A DNA stretch of 64,000 bases from DASQPR01 sp963836775 (GCA_963836775.1 CAWIKR010000003.1:1116001-1180000), one strand, 5' to 3'. Positions 35,787-47,968 are shown, counted from the stretch's first letter. The notes: generated by a model not told the origin, from the sequence alone. Translations and numbers: made by a program.

Positions 35787-38461
35787 ATGCGGATCTTGAC
35801 CAGCCCGTGGTGGCGGGCACCGTTCCAGCTGCTGCGCCGGCCGGGTGTGGCGCTGTCGCTGATCGCCGCGACGTTCGTGGCCGCTCTGCCGGCCGCGGCG
35901 GCGCCGCTGTTCCTCGGCACCGCGCAGTCCGCCACCGTCAATGACCAGGTCGCCGAACTCCTGCCCGAACGTGAGCGGCGTGACCGTGGGCAGCTACCTG
36001 TTCGACTCCGATCCGGACGAGGTCGGCAAGCTCGCCGACCGTGTCAAGACCGACATCACCAAGCTGCCCAATATCGGGCCGGCCACGACCACGGTCTACC
36101 AGTCCCGGCTGCCGGTGATCGGGCTGCCCGCGGACGATCCGGCCAACCACCCGTGGCCGATCACGCTGATGGCCCGGGACGGTTTCCAGGACCACATCAA
36201 GGTGCTGGAACGCGCCGACAAGACCGGCCCGATGAGCGTGTGGGTGCCGGACGACATCGCCTCGTCCTGGCACGTCGAGCCCGGCGACACGATTTCGATC
36301 GGGAGCGACGTCAAGACCCAGGTGACGGTCGGCGCGATCTACAAGAACATGAACGTCGGCCACGTGGACCGGTTCTGGTGCTCGACCCGGCCGTTGTTCC
36401 AGGGCCAGATCCTCGCCGAATACGGCCAGCCGTCGCTGCTGCTGGGTGATCTGAAGACCGTCCTGACGGTGTTCCACCAGGAGGTCTCCTTCAGCCAGGC
36501 GCCGACCGTGACGTTCGAGTCGGCTCTGGTCAATCCGGCGCCGTCGCCGGAGCTGGCCCGCAAGACCACCAGCAGCCTGCGGCGCGACACCCCGTCGCTG
36601 ATCGACGCGTTCCAGCTCAAGGACGAGTTCGGCGGCACTGATCGGGCCACCATCACGTCCCGCCTGCCGCTGTTCATGACTCGCGCCGGCTTGGTCGAGC
36701 AGACGTTGCGGATGCCGATCTACGCCGTCTCCGGTGCCGGCGTCCTGGTCGGCCTGCTGGTGCTCGGTGCCGCCACGGTGCTCTGGGCCCGACGCCGGGA
36801 GCACGAGCTCGCCGTCCTCGCCGTCCGCGGCACCGCCCCGGTGGCTCTCGGCTTCAAGGCCATCCTGGAATCGCTGCCGGCGATCATCGTCGGCGCCGGA
36901 GTCGCGGTGCTGGCGGCCCGGTGGCTGGTGCTCGACATCGGGCCGGCCGGCTCGCTCTCCGCCGACGCCCAGCGGTTCGGTCTGGTCTCGACCGGAGTGG
37001 TGGCGGCGGCCGCGGTGCTCACCGTCCTGGTGGTCGCGACCCGGCGCGCCCGGCGCCTCACCGACACGACGCCGCACCTGCACCGGCGGCATCGGCTCGC
37101 CGCGGTCCCGTGGGAGCTGCTGATCTTCGCCGCGGCGCTGGGTGCTCTGGCAGCAGATGAGCGGTGACCTGGAGGCGCAGGACGGGCAGCTCGCGGTCGG
37201 CGGGACGGTGGTCTCGCTGCCGCCGCGTACGCTCGTCATCCCGATCATGCTGATCATCGGCACCAGCCTCCTCGCGGCCCGCCTGGTCGCGGCCTGGCTG
37301 CGCTGGCGCGGCGCGAAGCGTACGCCCCGCGGCGACGCGCGCTATCTGGCCCGGCGCCGGCTGGGCCGGGAGCCGGTGGTGGCGGCGCTGCTGCTGGCGA
37401 TCGCCGCCATCCCGGCCGCCGTCGCCGGGTTCGCCGCCGTCGCCGCCGGATCGGTGCAGACGACGATCGAGTCCAAGGCGCTCGCGGCGACCGGGACCGA
37501 CATCGTCGTACGCACCGACGCGGCCACCCAGGTCCCCGCCGACATCGCCCGGATCGGGCCGTCCACGCTGGTGCTGCGAACCGACGGCATTCAGGTCGGC
37601 AAGTTCCAGACCACGATGCTCGGCGTCGATCCGGAGGAATTCAAGAAGGTGGTGACCGTCGGTCCGGAAGTCGCCGGGCCGAAGTTCGACGCCACCCTCG
37701 ACGAGATGGCGGCGCAGACCCCCGACGACAGTGTCATCACGGTTCTGGCCAGCGCTCCGATCCAGGCCGGGCCGACCGACCTGGTCTCGTCCACCAAGAC
37801 CGTGCACGTCAACGTCGTGCAAGTCGCCAACTTGCCGGCCAGCATCAACAATCTGCCGGTGGTGATCGTCTCCCGGTCGGTGATCGGCGATCAGATCTTC
37901 GGCGGTGCGGCCAGCCCGCAGATCTGGGTGCACACGCACCACACCGCCGCGGTCCAGGCGGCGGCCCTGGCCAACCAGGACCTGAGCCTGTCCGGCATCA
38001 GCATCGCCAAGGATCTCTACGCCGACACCCTGTTCGAGCCGATCACCTACATCTTCGAATACTTCGTCGCGATTGCGCTGCTGACCGGCTTGGTGGTCGC
38101 CGTCGGGCTGCTGCTTTACCTGGAGTCGCGGACGGTCGCGCACCGGCGCGCGTACATCATGTTGCGCCGCATGGGCATGCGGCCCCGCACCCACCGGACC
38201 GCGCTCCTGCTCGAGCTGTGCACCGCGCTCGGTCTGGGTCTCGCGGTCGCCGCGGCGACCGTCGGCACGGTCGCGTTCTTCCTGCGGACGTCGTTCGACG
38301 TCAACCCGGACAAGGCGCCCGGGACGATCCTGTCGGTCTCGGTGCCGGCCATGGTCGTGATCGCCGCCAGCGTTGCGGTCACCGCGATCGGGGCCGCACT
38401 GTTCGGACACGCCCGGGTGGCCCGGGCCAAGCCTGCGGAGGTTCTGCGCGATGCTGTCTGA
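35787..38461 (+). pseudogene. Large FtsX-like ABC permease, two frameshifts
   Basis: A single permease of about 890 residues is spread over three frames: 35787 to about 35955, 35962-37150, and about 37150-38461. The N-terminal helix (ALSLIAATFVAALPAAAAPLF), an outer domain (VGSYLFDSDPDEVGKLADRV onward), an FtsX helix block near 36720-37080, then a second outer domain and second FtsX block (ITYIFEYFVAIALLTGLVVAV; LYLESRTVAHRRAYIMLRRMG) are each intact. Both breaks look like one extra base. The paired ATPases follow at once. Sequencing error or recent inactivation are both possible. Family is MacB/LolC-like in topology. Confidence 0.75.
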
Positions 38462-39134
38462 CGTCGTCGTCTGCCGGGAGGTCTACCGCAGCTACGAGAC
38501 CGTGTCCGGCCCGGTCGAAGTGCTGCGCGGCGTCGACCTGTCGATTCCACGCCGGGCGATCACCGCGCTGCGCGGCCCGTCCGGCTCCGGGAAATCGACA
38601 CTGCTGCGCCTGATCGGCTGCGTCGAGCGAGCCGAGTCCGGCGCAGTCGATTTCGACGGCTCGGACACCACGACTATGTCCCGCCGCAAGCGCCGCTACC
38701 TGCGCCGGCGCGACATCGGCGTAATCCACCAGGATCCGGCGACGAATCTGCTGGACTATCTGACCATCCGGCAGCACCTGGCGCTCGGTGCCCGGATGCG
38801 CGGGGTCCGGTCGTCGCAGCGGGACATGGTCGCCCTGCTCGACCAGCTGGGCATCGCCGACCGCGCCGACCACAAGCCCAAAGAACTCTCCGGCGGCCAG
38901 CAGCAGCGAGCCGCAGTGGCGTTCGCCGCCATCGCCCGGCCGTCACTGATCGTCGCCGACGAACCGACCGGCCACCTGGATCACACCAGCGGCGAAGCGG
39001 TGATGAACGCTCTTGCCAGCGTTGCCGCATCGGGCGTCGCGGTGGTCATCGCCACCCACGACCACATCGTGGCGGATCGAGCCGACCGGGTCGTCGACCT
39101 GGCCGATGGAGTTGTCGTAGGAGGACGGCGATGA
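38451..39134 (+). CDS. ABC transporter ATPase (LolD/MacB type)
   Basis: This 227-residue ATPase has GPSGSGKST (Walker A), LSGGQQQRAAVAFAAIARPSLIVADEPTGHLD (signature and Walker B), and VVIATHDHIV. The GHLD and ADEPTG forms are typical for LolD/MacB-type systems with FtsX permeases. The start at 38451 overlaps the permease stop by 11 bases. A second ATPase follows with a four-base overlap, so the system probably uses a heterodimer. Confidence 0.92.
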   Translation: MLSDVVVCREVYRSYETVSGPVEVLRGVDLSIPRRAITALRGPSGSGKSTLLRLIGCVERAESGAVDFDGSDTTTMSRRKRRYLRRRDIGVIHQDPATNLLDYLTIRQHLALGARMRGVRSSQRDMVALLDQLGIADRADHKPKELSGGQQQRAAVAFAAIARPSLIVADEPTGHLDHTSGEAVMNALASVAASGVAVVIATHDHIVADRADRVVDLADGVVVGGRR

Positions 39135-39838
39135 CGACTACAACCGCACCCCTGGTGACCGTCGACACCGTGAGCCGGCGGTTCCGGCTCGGCACCAACG
39201 TCGTCGATGCGCTCGTCGAGGTCTCGGCACGAATCAACTCCGGCGAGGTCACCGTGATCGCCGGCCCCTCCGGGTCCGGCAAGACCACCCTGCTCACCAT
39301 CCTCGCCGGGCACGAGACCAAGGACAGCGGCGCGATCGCGGTGCACCCGCCGATGCCGCCGGGCGCGCCGATCGAACGCCTCAACTGGGGGTACGTCGGC
39401 TACGTCCCGCAGATTCCGGCACTCCTCGACGAGCTGACCGTCGCCGAGAACATCGAGCTGCCGGCGCGGCTGGCCAAGCGCAAATTCCGCCGCCGCGACC
39501 GCAACTCCACCGGCGGCTGGGCCACGTCGGAACTCATGGGGCGGCTGGAGATCGATCACCTGGCCGACCGGTTCCCCAGTCAGACGTCCGGTGGCGAGCA
39601 GCAGCGCACCGCGATCGCCCGAGCGCTGCGGCTGCTTCCGCCGCTGATCATCGCCGACGAACCGACCGGCCACCAGGACCGGGCCCGAGTTCGCATCGTG
39701 CTGGACACGATGAAGGAGTATGCCCGCACCGGTCGTGCCGTCGTGATCGCCAGTCACGATGACGATGTGGTGGCCGCGGCCGACACCCTGATCCGGATGC
39801 AGGACGGACGGCTGCACACCGAATGGGCGCGTGCCTGA
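39131..39838 (+). CDS. Second ABC transporter ATPase of FtsX-like system
   Basis: This 235-residue ATPase has GPSGSGKTT, TSGGEQQRTAIARAL and LIIADEPTGHQD, with VVIASHDDDVV as the switch region. The signature reads SGGEQ instead of SGGQQ. It overlaps the previous ATPase by four bases. Two ATPases beside a two-block FtsX permease suggest an asymmetric complex, perhaps for envelope lipids, peptides or an antibiotic; cargo is unknown. Confidence 0.92.
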   Translation: MTTTTAPLVTVDTVSRRFRLGTNVVDALVEVSARINSGEVTVIAGPSGSGKTTLLTILAGHETKDSGAIAVHPPMPPGAPIERLNWGYVGYVPQIPALLDELTVAENIELPARLAKRKFRRRDRNSTGGWATSELMGRLEIDHLADRFPSQTSGGEQQRTAIARALRLLPPLIIADEPTGHQDRARVRIVLDTMKEYARTGRAVVIASHDDDVVAAADTLIRMQDGRLHTEWARA

Positions 39839-40275
39839 GCGAGACCAACAGACCTCCACTGGGCTGCGGGCGGCAGCGGCGATCCGGGCGCCGCGGCCGC
39901 CCGCTCAATTACCTGGGCGGTTCCCGCTTCACACCGCCCTTTGGACGACGCCATCGTGCTTGGCGCGCGGCGACTTCGTCGACGCTTGCCAGGCGCGATA
40001 ACGTCGCCGGCGGCGCTTCGCGAAACCGCGCGGCCGGCCGCCGGGGTGGCCGAGGCCGCGGCGCCGGTGGTAGGTCTGCGCCGCCTCATACTGGACGCCA
40101 TCGAGCTTGGCGCGCGGCGACTTCGTCGACGCTTGCCAGGCGCGATAACGTCGCCGGCGGCGCTTCGCGAAACCGCGCGGCCGGCCGCCGGGGTGGCCGA
40201 GGCCGCGGCGCCGGTGGTAGGTCTGCGCCGCCTCATACTGGACGTGCGGTGGCTATGTCGAACTCCGTTTGGCCC
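39839..40275. repeat. Gene-free stretch with 147-base tandem duplication
   Basis: Two nearly identical 147-base copies lie head to tail at 39951-40097 and 40098-40244. They begin at CCATCG and include GGCGCGCGGCGACTTCGTCG and GGCGCTTCGCGAAACCGCGC. Because 147 is a multiple of three, several frames stay open on both strands, but none looks like a real protein. No other gene is visible. The region separates the convergent ATPase and importer-permease genes. Confidence 0.85.
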
Positions 40276-41091
40276 CTAGACTCGGCCGCCGCCGGCTGAG
40301 TCCGCGGAGATGCGCTGGGCGAGATAGATCGGGACAATCGAGATGACGATCAGCAGGGCCGCCACGACGTTGATCACCGGCGCCTGGTTGGGCCGGAACA
40401 GGTTGTTGAAGATCCACAGCGGCAGCGTCTGAATGCCTGGTCCCGCAGTGAACGTCGTGACGATGATTTCGTCGAAGCTCAGCGCGAAGGCCAGCAGACC
40501 GCCGGCGAACAGAGCCGAGCGCAGCAGCGGAAATGTGACGTACCGGAAGGTCTGGAAGGTGGTCGCGCCGAGATCGGCGGATGCCTCCTCGAAGTTGGCG
40601 CCGGTTCGCCGCAGCCGCGCCAGCACGTTGTTGTAGACCACCACCACGCAGAACGTGGCGTGGCCGATGATCACCGAGAGCAGGCCCTTCTGCAGGCCGA
40701 GCGGTTGCGCCACGTTCTGGAACGCGGTCGACAGCGCCATGCCGGTGACGATGCCGGGCAGAGCGATCGGCAACACGACCAGCAGCGACAGCGCGTCCCG
40801 GCCGAAGAACCGGTAGCGACCGACAGCGAACGCGATCATCGTGCCGAGCACCAGCGCGATGGCGGCCGCGCCCAGACCGGTTTTTACCGACGTCAACAGG
40901 GCATCCCGCGCGCCAGTGTTGTTCCACGCCTTCGACCACCAGGTCAGCGTCAGGTCGTGGGGCGGCCAGGAGAAGGTCCGGTCGGCGTTGAACGAATTCA
41001 CCACCACCACCGCGAGCGGGATGTAGATGAATCCCAGGCCGATCGCCATCGCGCCGCGGAGCAGCCACTTTCCGAGGGGTGACAGCGTCAC
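40276..41091 (-). CDS. ABC importer permease, PotC-like
   Basis: This 271-residue permease is the second membrane subunit of a polyamine-type importer. Family marks are LPLAVVVVNSF-like start (IPLAVVVVNSFNADRTFSWPP), LVVLPIALPGIVTGMAL, the EAA loop FEEASADLGATTFQTFRYVTFPLL and FALSFDEIIVTTF. Six helices are predicted. It overlaps the PotB-like gene by four bases and ends the operon. Substrate may be polyamine, GABA or a related amine. Confidence 0.93.
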   Translation of the reverse strand: MTLSPLGKWLLRGAMAIGLGFIYIPLAVVVVNSFNADRTFSWPPHDLTLTWWSKAWNNTGARDALLTSVKTGLGAAAIALVLGTMIAFAVGRYRFFGRDALSLLVVLPIALPGIVTGMALSTAFQNVAQPLGLQKGLLSVIIGHATFCVVVVYNNVLARLRRTGANFEEASADLGATTFQTFRYVTFPLLRSALFAGGLLAFALSFDEIIVTTFTAGPGIQTLPLWIFNNLFRPNQAPVINVVAALLIVISIVPIYLAQRISADSAGGGRV

Positions 41092-41996
41092 AATTCCTCC
41101 AGCGCGCCGGTGCGGCGGACGGCGATCAGATAGATCACCATGATCACCACGGGGATCGTGGCGACCGCCGCCGCGAACGGCAGGTTGTTGGCGGCGCCGA
41201 TAGTCCGGTAGACCACGTTGCCGAGCAACTGGGTCTTGCCCCCGACAATCTCCACGGTGATGTAGTCACCCAGCGACAACGAGAACGTGAAGATCGACCC
41301 GGCGATCACCGCCGGCCACACCGTCGGCAGAACCACCGACCGGAACGTACGGCCGGACCGCGCACCCAGGTCCGCCGACGCTTCGAGCATCGCGTTGGGC
41401 AAGCGGTCAAACCCCGCATAGATCGGCAGGATCATGTACGGCAGCCAGAGGTAGGACAGCACGATGATGGTGGCGGTCAAGCCGTAACCGGGTCCGCGGC
41501 CGTTGCCGCCCAGCATCCAGTCGACAACACCGCCGTTGGCCAGCATCACCCGCCAGGAGTAGGCCTTGACCAGGTAGCTCGCCCAGAGCGGGGTGAGGAT
41601 CGCGATGACCAGCCACTTGCGAGCGCGCGGCGTGGCGATCTTGGCCATGAAGAATGCCATCGGGGTGGCGATCACGGCGCAGATCACGGTCACCGATGCC
41701 GCGACTCCGATGCTGCGCAACGTGACCGACCGATAGACGGACTCGGTCAGGATTTCCTTGAAGTTCGCCAGCGTGGGCTGCTTCACCATTTCGCCAGTGA
41801 AGTCGTCAACGGTCCAGAACGATGTGACCAGCAGCGCGGCGAGCGCGCCCAGATATGCCACGACGAGCCAGAACAGCGGTGCGGACAGCAATGCGGTGAG
41901 CCGGGCTCGCGGATGCCGGTGCAGCCACGAGGAGAATCGGCGGGCCGGGCCGTCGGCGACGACGACCCGGCTCACCTCCGTATCGATTGCGGTCAT
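41088..41996 (-). CDS. ABC importer permease, PotB-like
   Basis: This 302-residue permease has a cytosolic N-terminal stretch of about 30 residues and six helices. The EAA loop is MLEASADLGARSGRTFRSVVLPTVWP, and LSLGDYITVEIVGG is the PotB hallmark. The start at 41996 shares one base with the stop of the binding protein (TGATG). The longer frame to 42266 is not used because it would overlap the binding-protein gene. Confidence 0.93.
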   Translation of the reverse strand: MTAIDTEVSRVVVADGPARRFSSWLHRHPRARLTALLSAPLFWLVVAYLGALAALLVTSFWTVDDFTGEMVKQPTLANFKEILTESVYRSVTLRSIGVAASVTVICAVIATPMAFFMAKIATPRARKWLVIAILTPLWASYLVKAYSWRVMLANGGVVDWMLGGNGRGPGYGLTATIIVLSYLWLPYMILPIYAGFDRLPNAMLEASADLGARSGRTFRSVVLPTVWPAVIAGSIFTFSLSLGDYITVEIVGGKTQLLGNVVYRTIGAANNLPFAAAVATIPVVIMVIYLIAVRRTGALEEL

Positions 41997-43195
41997 CAGC
42001 CCTTGATCTCGGTCCAGGCCTTGGTCCACTCCGAGTAGTCCTCGCACTTGACGTTGGTACGACCGTCGAGACACTGCGTGGTCGGGGTGGTCCAGTAGTA
42101 GACGTTCTTCCAGTACGGCGCGTCGGCCGAGTGGTACACCGTGCAGAAGTTCTTGTCCGAGGTGTGGTCGCAGGCAAGGCTGTTGGACGGCGCCTCGCCG
42201 AACCACTCCGCCACGGCGGCGTTGACCTGCGGCGAAACTATGTGGTTCATCCACATGTACGCGCAATTCGGGTGCTTCGCCTTCGCCGCCACCATCCAGG
42301 TGTCGGACCAGCCGGTCGCGCCCTCGCTCGGCAGGATCGCGTCGACCGGAGCCTTGTCGGCCTGTGCCAGGCTGGCGATGACCTCCCAGGTCGTGCCCAC
42401 CACGGAGTTGCCGGACTTGAACGCCTCGACCTCCTTGGTGTAGTCCGACCAGTACTCACCGACGTTCTTGTTCTGGCTCTTGAGCAGGCTCACCGCCGCC
42501 GCGAGCTGCTTGGAGTCCAGTGCGTACGGGTCCTTGATGCCCAGGTCCGGCTGGTGCTTCATCAGGTAGAGCGCGGCGTCGGCGATGTAGATCGGGGAGT
42601 CGTACGCGGTGACCTTGCCGGCGTACGCGGACGATCCGTCGAACACAACACTCCACGAGGTGGGTGCCGGGCTGACCTTGTCGGTGCGGTACATCAGCAA
42701 GTTCGCGCCGCGACCGTGCGGGACGCCGTAGGCCAGTCCGCCGACCGAGTTCCACGGCTGCAGCTTCAGGTCGCTGTAGATGTCCTTGTAGTTGGAGACC
42801 AGGTTGGTGTTGACCGGGGCGACGACGCCGCCGTAGATCATCCGGAGCGACGCGTCACCGGAAGCCGAGACCACGTCGTAGTCGCCGGACTTCATCAGCG
42901 TCAGCATCTCGTCCGAGGTGCCCGCTACCTTGACGTTCACCTTGCAGCCGGTCTGCTGCTCGAACGGGGTGACCCAGTTGACCTTCGGGTCGTCCGATCC
43001 GTCCTCGACGTAGCCGGCCCACGCCACGATGTTGACCGTGCCCTCGCCGGGGCCCAGCGTCTTCATGGCCGGAATCGACGGCGGCTTGACGCCGGCGGTG
43101 CCGGGTCCGCTCGCCTTGCTGCCGCACGCGCTCAGGGCCAGCAGGCCGACCGAGGCGAGCGCGGTAATTGTGGTGACAATGCGCACGCGACGCAT
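41996..43195 (-). CDS. ABC importer substrate-binding lipoprotein, PotD-like
   Basis: This 399-residue lipoprotein captures the substrate. The signal and lipobox are clear (VGLLALSACGSK, Cys near residue 24). VNIVAWAGYVED, MLTLMKSGDYDVVSASGDASLRMIYGG and VVGTTWEVIASL fit the PotD/PotF group. The ribosome site AAGGAG sits five bases ahead of the ATG at 43195. Several cysteines near the C-terminus (ACDHTS, NFCTVY, QCLDG, KCEDY) are extra compared with the best-known members and may form disulfides. Confidence 0.94.
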   Translation of the reverse strand: MRRVRIVTTITALASVGLLALSACGSKASGPGTAGVKPPSIPAMKTLGPGEGTVNIVAWAGYVEDGSDDPKVNWVTPFEQQTGCKVNVKVAGTSDEMLTLMKSGDYDVVSASGDASLRMIYGGVVAPVNTNLVSNYKDIYSDLKLQPWNSVGGLAYGVPHGRGANLLMYRTDKVSPAPTSWSVVFDGSSAYAGKVTAYDSPIYIADAALYLMKHQPDLGIKDPYALDSKQLAAAVSLLKSQNKNVGEYWSDYTKEVEAFKSGNSVVGTTWEVIASLAQADKAPVDAILPSEGATGWSDTWMVAAKAKHPNCAYMWMNHIVSPQVNAAVAEWFGEAPSNSLACDHTSDKNFCTVYHSADAPYWKNVYYWTTPTTQCLDGRTNVKCEDYSEWTKAWTEIKG

Positions 43196-43230
43196 AGTTA
43201 CTCCTTCGTGGCGAAATGGACGTCCATCAT

Positions 43231-44301
43231 TCAGCGCCCCAGTGTCCCGGCCGTGGTGGGCACGGCCACCACGTGCTCGCGTCGCCAACGCAGGACCACG
43301 TTGGAGTTGCGCAGCTCGTTGACATCACTGGATGAGGTCTGCAGGTTCTGCTGGAGCGCGACGAGCCGCACCCCGGCATCCAGGTCGATGACGAACCGGG
43401 TTGATGGTCCGGCGTAGATGACCTCGACGATGGTTCCCGCGGCAGTGATCTCGTCGCTGCCGGTGGGGGATCCGTCCCCGGCCGGCAGCAAGCGGATCTT
43501 CTCCGGGCGCACCGAGAACGTGCCGTCGGTGCCCAGGATCGCGGCCGCGGTCGGTCCTTCGATCAGATTCGACGTGCCGACAAAACCGGCAACGAACGGC
43601 GATCCCGGTCGTTCATAGATCTGCTCGGGCGTGCCGACCTGCGCGATGCGGCCGTCGTGGAACACCGCCACCCGATCGCTCATGGTCAGCGCTTCCTCCT
43701 GATCGTGGGTCACGAACACGAAGGTGATGCCGACTTGACGCTGGATGGCTTTGAGCTCGACCTGCATCTCCTCACGCAGCTTCAGGTCCAGCGCACCGAG
43801 CGGCTCGTCCAGAAGCAGGACCTTGGGACGGTTGACCAGGGCCCGGGCAAGGGCAACCCGTTGCCGCTGGCCGCCGGAGAGCTGGCTGGGCTTGCGATCG
43901 CCGAAGTCGGCGAGGCGCACCGAATCGAGGGCGTCGAGCGCCGTCTGCCTGCGGGTGGCCCGGGGGACCTTGCGGATCCTCAGGCCGTACTCGACGTTTT
44001 GCATGACCGTCATGTGCGGGAACAGGGCATAGTCCTGGAACACCGTATTCACGTCCCGCTCGAACGGCGCAAGCCGGGTCACGTCGGTGCCATTCAGCTC
44101 AATCGTGCCGGCGCTCGGGTGCTCGAAGCCGGCAATCATGCGCAGCACCGTGGTCTTACCGGATCCGGATGGCCCGAGCATCGAGAAGAACTCGCCGTTG
44201 GCGATGTCCAGGTCGACGCCATCGACCGCGGTAACGCTGCCGAACACCTTCGCTAGGCCGGTCAGGCGGATCGCGGGAACGCTCACGATTTGCGGCTCCA
44301 T
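43231..44301 (-). CDS. ABC importer ATPase, PotA-like
   Basis: This 356-residue ATPase energises the importer. Walker A is GPSGSGKT at residues 43-50. VFQDYALFPHMTVMQNVEYGLRI, LSGGQRQRVALARALVNRPKVLLLDEPLGALD and FVTHDQEEALTMSDRVAV follow. The C-terminal TOBE domain ends in LRWRREHVVAVP. The start at 44301 is preferred over GTG 44337 for its match in length to homologs. It is the first gene of the operon and faces the PucR regulator, 174 bases away. Confidence 0.93.
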   Translation of the reverse strand: MEPQIVSVPAIRLTGLAKVFGSVTAVDGVDLDIANGEFFSMLGPSGSGKTTVLRMIAGFEHPSAGTIELNGTDVTRLAPFERDVNTVFQDYALFPHMTVMQNVEYGLRIRKVPRATRRQTALDALDSVRLADFGDRKPSQLSGGQRQRVALARALVNRPKVLLLDEPLGALDLKLREEMQVELKAIQRQVGITFVFVTHDQEEALTMSDRVAVFHDGRIAQVGTPEQIYERPGSPFVAGFVGTSNLIEGPTAAAILGTDGTFSVRPEKIRLLPAGDGSPTGSDEITAAGTIVEVIYAGPSTRFVIDLDAGVRLVALQQNLQTSSSDVNELRNSNVVLRWRREHVVAVPTTAGTLGR

Positions 44302-44463
44302 CCGATGTGAATTGCGAGTGTGGTCCGGTTCGGGCACCGGCTGGCACCGGGCCGAAACGGACGTAGGCCGCTCGCGCTGGCGGCCATACCGGCAACGTAG
44401 GGTGCGGCCGCGTGCCCGCCAATGGACTCACGCACAGTCGTATCCAGGCGGAGTGTGCACAAG

Positions 44464-44475
44464 TACAGTGTGCGG
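44464..44475 (+). promoter_or_regulatory. -10 element for leaderless PucR gene
   Basis: TACAGT at 44464-44469 is six bases before the ATG at 44476, with no ribosome site. This supports the internal start over the frame opening at 44422. Confidence 0.4.
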
Positions 44476-45951
44476 ATGCCGGTGCGAATTAGTGACCTCG
44501 TGGCAGCGCCTGAGCTGCACCTGTTGGCTCGCCATGGATCCCGGGCCGGGCTCGATCGGGAGGTGCGCTGGTGCGCTGTCACCGAACTGGCTGACCCCCG
44601 ACCGTGGTTGCAGGGCGGCGAGCTGGTGCTGACCACCGGATTGCGGCAGCGGACCGCGGGGTTGCAGCAGGAGTTCGTCAGCCGGGTGGCCGAGCGCGAC
44701 GTTGCCGGGATCGGGTTCGCGATCGGGCTGACCCACGACTCGGTGCCCAAAGCCACCTTGGCGGCCGCGGCCGAACACCAGGTGGTCGTGCTCGAGGTGC
44801 CGTACGAAGTGCCGTTCATCGCGGTCGACCGGTTCGTCGCCGACCGCATTCTGCACGCGCACTACCAGCGTCAGCACGATCTGCTGCGACGCCATGACAC
44901 GCTGTCCCGGGCGCTGCTATCCGGCGGCGGCCTGGCCGCGCTGATCCGATCGCTGCAGCAGCTGCTGGACGCGCCGGTGGGCGTCGTTGACGCCTTCGGC
45001 CGCACGCTCGTCTCGGCTCCGGCGGGCGCCGTCTGGACGCTCGCCGACACCGATCCACTCCACTCCGCGCCGATCGAGATCGGTGGCGCGCTGGTGGCCT
45101 GGCTGTGCACCCGCACCCCGCGGGACGGAATCGATCTGCTGCCGTACGCGGCCAACCTGGTCGGGCTGGAGCTGGCCCGCCGTCAGGCCCAGCTGGCCGG
45201 CCGGCGTGAGCTGCTCGGTCAGGTGATCGAGGACATCGCCGCGACCACGATCTCGGCGACCGAGGCACATCGCCGGCTCGGAGCGCACGGCGTTGATGTG
45301 CGGCGGCCGTACGCCGTCGTGCTGGCGGCCGCGCCGCCGGGAGCGACCGAGCGGCTGCGAACCCTGCCCGGCGGGATCTATCCGCTCACCGATTCCGGTG
45401 TGGAACCGGTGGTGACGGCGCACGTCGGTGAACATCTGGCGGTTCTCGTAGGTCAGGATCGCGACCCGCACGAGGTCGCGACCGTCACCCATCGCTACGT
45501 GGCACAGCTCGGAGACGGCGTACGCGTCGGGATCGGAGCCGCCTACGAGGGCGTCAACGGCCTGCGCTGGAGCTATCACGAGGCGCGCGAAGCGCTGACC
45601 CGAGGCGCCGGAGTCAACGGCCGGGAGCCGCTGTCACTGCCGGGGTTGTTGCTGTCCAGCGAGTCGCTGCCGCTCGTCGATCTCGGCCGGGAAGTGCTGG
45701 CGCCACTGCGCCGCTGCGACGAGACGACCGGGTCGGCGCTGGTCGAGACGCTCCGGGTCTACCTCGAGGAGGACGCGTCGGTGGCGCGTACGGCCGCCCG
45801 CCTGTTCGTGCACCGAAACACCGTGCGATACCGGCTGGAGCAGATCGAGCGCCTCACCGGGCGGTCCCTGGAGTCGACACCGGACCGGGTGCAGCTGTGG
45901 CTGGCGCTTCAAGTCGTGGCGCTATCCGGCCGTACCGCCGATGTGGGGTGA
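44476..45951 (+). CDS. PucR-family transcriptional regulator
   Basis: This 491-residue protein has a PucR N-terminal domain (RISDLVAAPELHLLARHGSRAG ... WLQGGELVLTTG), a middle GGDEF-like/CdaR domain, and a C-terminal PucR helix-turn-helix (TLRVYLEEDASVARTAARLFVHRNTVRYRLEQIERLTGR). PucR members respond to purines, amino acids or GABA-like compounds. It is divergent from the polyamine-type importer, so it likely controls it as an activator. The start at 44476 fits the domain start and has a -10 box six bases upstream. Confidence 0.93.
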   Translation: MPVRISDLVAAPELHLLARHGSRAGLDREVRWCAVTELADPRPWLQGGELVLTTGLRQRTAGLQQEFVSRVAERDVAGIGFAIGLTHDSVPKATLAAAAEHQVVVLEVPYEVPFIAVDRFVADRILHAHYQRQHDLLRRHDTLSRALLSGGGLAALIRSLQQLLDAPVGVVDAFGRTLVSAPAGAVWTLADTDPLHSAPIEIGGALVAWLCTRTPRDGIDLLPYAANLVGLELARRQAQLAGRRELLGQVIEDIAATTISATEAHRRLGAHGVDVRRPYAVVLAAAPPGATERLRTLPGGIYPLTDSGVEPVVTAHVGEHLAVLVGQDRDPHEVATVTHRYVAQLGDGVRVGIGAAYEGVNGLRWSYHEAREALTRGAGVNGREPLSLPGLLLSSESLPLVDLGREVLAPLRRCDETTGSALVETLRVYLEEDASVARTAARLFVHRNTVRYRLEQIERLTGRSLESTPDRVQLWLALQVVALSGRTADVG

Positions 45952-46093
45952 GGGCCGCGTCGCGTAATCAGATCGCGACCCCCGCGGTCCCCGCAGGTCA
46001 TCGCCAGATGGCATGCTTTCGCTGAACGAAACAGGTTCGCTTGGTGCCGGCGACAGGGTAGTGCCCGGCGGATAGACGGAGGACGATTCGCTG

Positions 46094-47968
<1,875 letters not shown>

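Noticed and set aside
39941..40279. Open frames inside the 147-base duplication
   Set aside because: Frames exist on both strands only because the unit length is a multiple of three; products are repetitive with no start signal.
41997..42266. N-terminal extension of the PotB-like permease
   Set aside because: It would overlap the binding-protein gene out of frame; the start at 41996 has normal TGATG coupling and length.
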